A DNA stretch of 38,298 nucleotides from contig JAGROY010000021.1 in NCBI GenBank assembly GCA_020439995.1, positions 1 through 38,298 of the forward strand. The letters run 5' to 3'. Position numbers and translations under genes: made by a program. The stretch comes from Verrucomicrobiia bacterium. Lineage in GTDB: Bacteria; Verrucomicrobiota; Verrucomicrobiia; Verrucomicrobiales; DEV007. This document shows, in pieces, positions 36,763 through 38,298 of the stretch; position 1 is the first letter of the stretch, and each line of letters starts with the position of its first letter. The notes below the pieces were generated by a model that had not been told where the DNA came from, did not search any database, and worked only from the letters and a program-made list of their open reading frames with translations.

Positions 36763-38250
36763 TCAGCGAAGTTGCTTCAGGAGAACTTCCCTGAACTGAA
36801 CCTTCATGGGGGGACCGGAGCGGAGTTGGAGACCGAGGATGCCGGATGCATCAAATTCCCTCGCATCGTCGTCAATGAATTCGGCCGATACCTGGCCGTT
36901 GATCTTGAGGATCACGTGGTGGCCGCGGGCGACGATGTGATAGTCGTTCCAGTCGCCGGACTTTCTCAGGCTAACCGGTTCACCAGCTCGTGTGCAGGTG
37001 CGTTTGCCATTGGCGTCGACAACTGTCTTGTGGCCGTTGGGAACCATCAATGGGACGCGACTGGTGTTCTCATCGGCCAGGGCGCCGCACCACTCGCCAC
37101 CGGGGAGGATGTCGGCCTGATAACCAATGCTGATCCCATTCTCGTCAATTCTGCTTCGGAATTGAATACCCGAGTTCCCCTGATTGTTGGCCAGCCTGAA
37201 CTTGGCCTTCAACTCGAAGTCGGCGACGTCGCCGCCCTGCCAGACAATGAATTGATTCGACTTGCAGGGATTCGCCTCGGTCGATTCCGCCGTGATGGCA
37301 CCGTCCTGGACCGACCAGTAGCTCATGTCTGGCGCCTTCCAGCCCTTGAGAGTCTCACCGTCGAAGATGCGCGTGAAACCGCCATCTTCTCCGCAACACC
37401 GCACAAGCGCTCCGCCGCCGGGCGGCAAGTGGAGTTTGAGCTGGGAATCGAACGTGGGATTCCACTCGCACGTAGCGGGGTCAAAGCGATCAAGAGCCCC
37501 CATACCCTTCAGGTTCATTACTTGTTCCTTCTCGTAGTCCAGATTCACTACGATGGCGTGTGTTGCTGTGCCGTTTTCAGTCGGGCCAAACATGCCGAGC
37601 AATGCACCTTGCACTCGTTTCCCTGGTTGGAAGTCGACGTCTGGAAAGCGCGGATCGAAGAGGAACGTCGCACCTTTCGGCAGCGGCTGCGCACCGGGAG
37701 GCATCATCCCAGCGTGATAGACGCCGACGGAATGCAACGGCTGAACCTCTTCGGCGATTTTCAGGAAATCACGGTTGAGCGGCTTCAGCCAGTCATAGAC
37801 AGCGGTCGGCTTTCCATCCTCGTCAGCGATGCCAGGGGTGTGTCCGGGGTGAGAGTAAATGTAATAAGAAATTCCCTGCGCCTCATAAGCCAGTGTGGTG
37901 TAAACAAGGTATCGCATTTCTGCTTCAGTCGGTGCGCGCATCGTCGGACTCCAGGTGCAAGCCTGGACGATGTTGAGAAACGGCAGCCCGGCGTCTTGCG
38001 CTGCTCGCCGCATTAGACTGATGTTCAGGAAGTAATCGTCCGAGTCGTGATCGACGGCAAACTGGTAATGATCGTAGCTCAGAAGTGCCGGATGAACAGT
38101 TTTGTGGAACCGACTCAGGTATTCTTTGTACGCTGAAACTGTATCGCCCTTCGTACCCAGTTGCTCGTTCGTTGCACCGGTTGGGAACAAGTTGATATAA
38201 GCCGGATGCACCCGATCTTTCTCACGCAGATAGTCAATCAGTCTTGCCAT
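36763..38250 (-). CDS. Glycosidase-like protein fused to DUF1080, 5' end disrupted
   Basis: The visible 495 residues begin mid-fold. Residues 1-185 resemble the second half of a TIM-barrel glycosidase (LREKDRVHPAYINLFP, LSYDHYQF, SPTMRAPTEAEMRYLVY), residues about 190-290 a beta-sandwich, and residues 305-495 a DUF1080 (3-keto-disaccharide hydrolase/LamG-like) domain (IFDGETLKGWKAPD, NSGIQFRSR, GILGLQLRSG). The frame has a TAA at 38275-38277, while the codons between it and the first ATG (PEEPNFPE) still look like family sequence. So the true N-terminal half, with signal peptide and catalytic acid, is missing through a nonsense/frameshift change or an error at the edge. Polysaccharide degradation is inferred. 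Confidence 0.78.
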   Translation of the reverse strand: MARLIDYLREKDRVHPAYINLFPTGATNEQLGTKGDTVSAYKEYLSRFHKTVHPALLSYDHYQFAVDHDSDDYFLNISLMRRAAQDAGLPFLNIVQACTWSPTMRAPTEAEMRYLVYTTLAYEAQGISYYIYSHPGHTPGIADEDGKPTAVYDWLKPLNRDFLKIAEEVQPLHSVGVYHAGMMPPGAQPLPKGATFLFDPRFPDVDFQPGKRVQGALLGMFGPTENGTATHAIVVNLDYEKEQVMNLKGMGALDRFDPATCEWNPTFDSQLKLHLPPGGGALVRCCGEDGGFTRIFDGETLKGWKAPDMSYWSVQDGAITAESTEANPCKSNQFIVWQGGDVADFELKAKFRLANNQGNSGIQFRSRIDENGISIGYQADILPGGEWCGALADENTSRVPLMVPNGHKTVVDANGKRTCTRAGEPVSLRKSGDWNDYHIVARGHHVILKINGQVSAEFIDDDAREFDASGILGLQLRSGPPMKVQFREVLLKQLR

Positions 38251-38298
38251 CTCCGGAAAGTTCGGTTCTTCCGGTTATTTAATGGGTGCTGAGCCTCA

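Noticed and set aside
36700..38016. 438-codon plus-strand frame across the DUF1080 gene
   Set aside because: Antisense to a recognisable DUF1080/glycosidase protein; composition follows the opposite strand.

Overview
The window looks like a chromosomal segment from a Gram-negative member of the PVC group, most likely Verrucomicrobiota. This is inferred from gene content, since no rRNA marker is present. The pointers are a Planctomycete-type cytochrome (DUF1549/DUF1553) gene coupled to a DUF1501 gene, a PEP-CTERM protein, a fused secDF, an LptD-type outer-membrane protein, AP-superfamily/TPR/sulfotransferase and DUF1080 proteins, frequent TTG/GTG starts and weak Shine-Dalgarno sites. Nothing seen indicates a prophage, IS element, integron or CRISPR array.

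Layout. 1-2.8 kb: an initiator tRNA, then a minus-strand pair encoding a zinc-ribbon membrane protein and an SPFH protein (YdjG/YdjI-like) with an unexpected excisionase-type HTH tail. 2.9-7.6 kb (+): a nitroreductase, then the translationally coupled DUF1549/DUF1553 and DUF1501 pair. 7.8-12.3 kb (-): a tight four-gene set of outer beta-propeller protein, HemN/HemW-like radical SAM enzyme, UbiC-like chorismate lyase and halogenase-like flavoprotein. This is the best candidate here for an undescribed small-molecule pathway. 12.4-13.8 kb: a double zinc-ribbon protein facing a lone LutA-like protein. 13.9-16.6 kb (+): an intact HtrA-like protease followed by a degenerate relative whose PDZ domain sits inside the protease fold. 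17-19.4 kb (-): a cysteine-free LptD with a recognisable promoter. 19.8-25.9 kb (+): two zinc-ribbon/single-TM proteins, tgt, yajC and fused secDF, ending in a strong bidirectional terminator.

26-27.7 kb: divergent RlmI-type methyltransferase and Nudix hydrolase. 27.7-31.6 kb (+): a PEP-CTERM protein, a 914-residue phosphodiesterase/TPR/sulfotransferase fusion and a DUF3817 membrane protein. 31.6-34.8 kb (-): a histone-deacetylase-family protein, then a membrane protein with a decayed class III cyclase domain coupled to recR. 34.9-36.7 kb (+): FabZ-like dehydratase, family 2 glycosyltransferase and DCC-family thiol protein. 36.8-38.3 kb (-): a glycosidase-like/DUF1080 protein whose N-terminal half is missing and is preceded by an in-frame stop.

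Housekeeping (tRNA-fMet, tgt-yajC-secDF, recR, rlmI-like, lptD, fabZ-like) is interleaved with lineage-specific cell-envelope and accessory genes. The least explained parts are the radical SAM/UbiC/halogenase operon, the SPFH-HTH fusion, the three-domain fusion and the two decayed-enzyme proteins.
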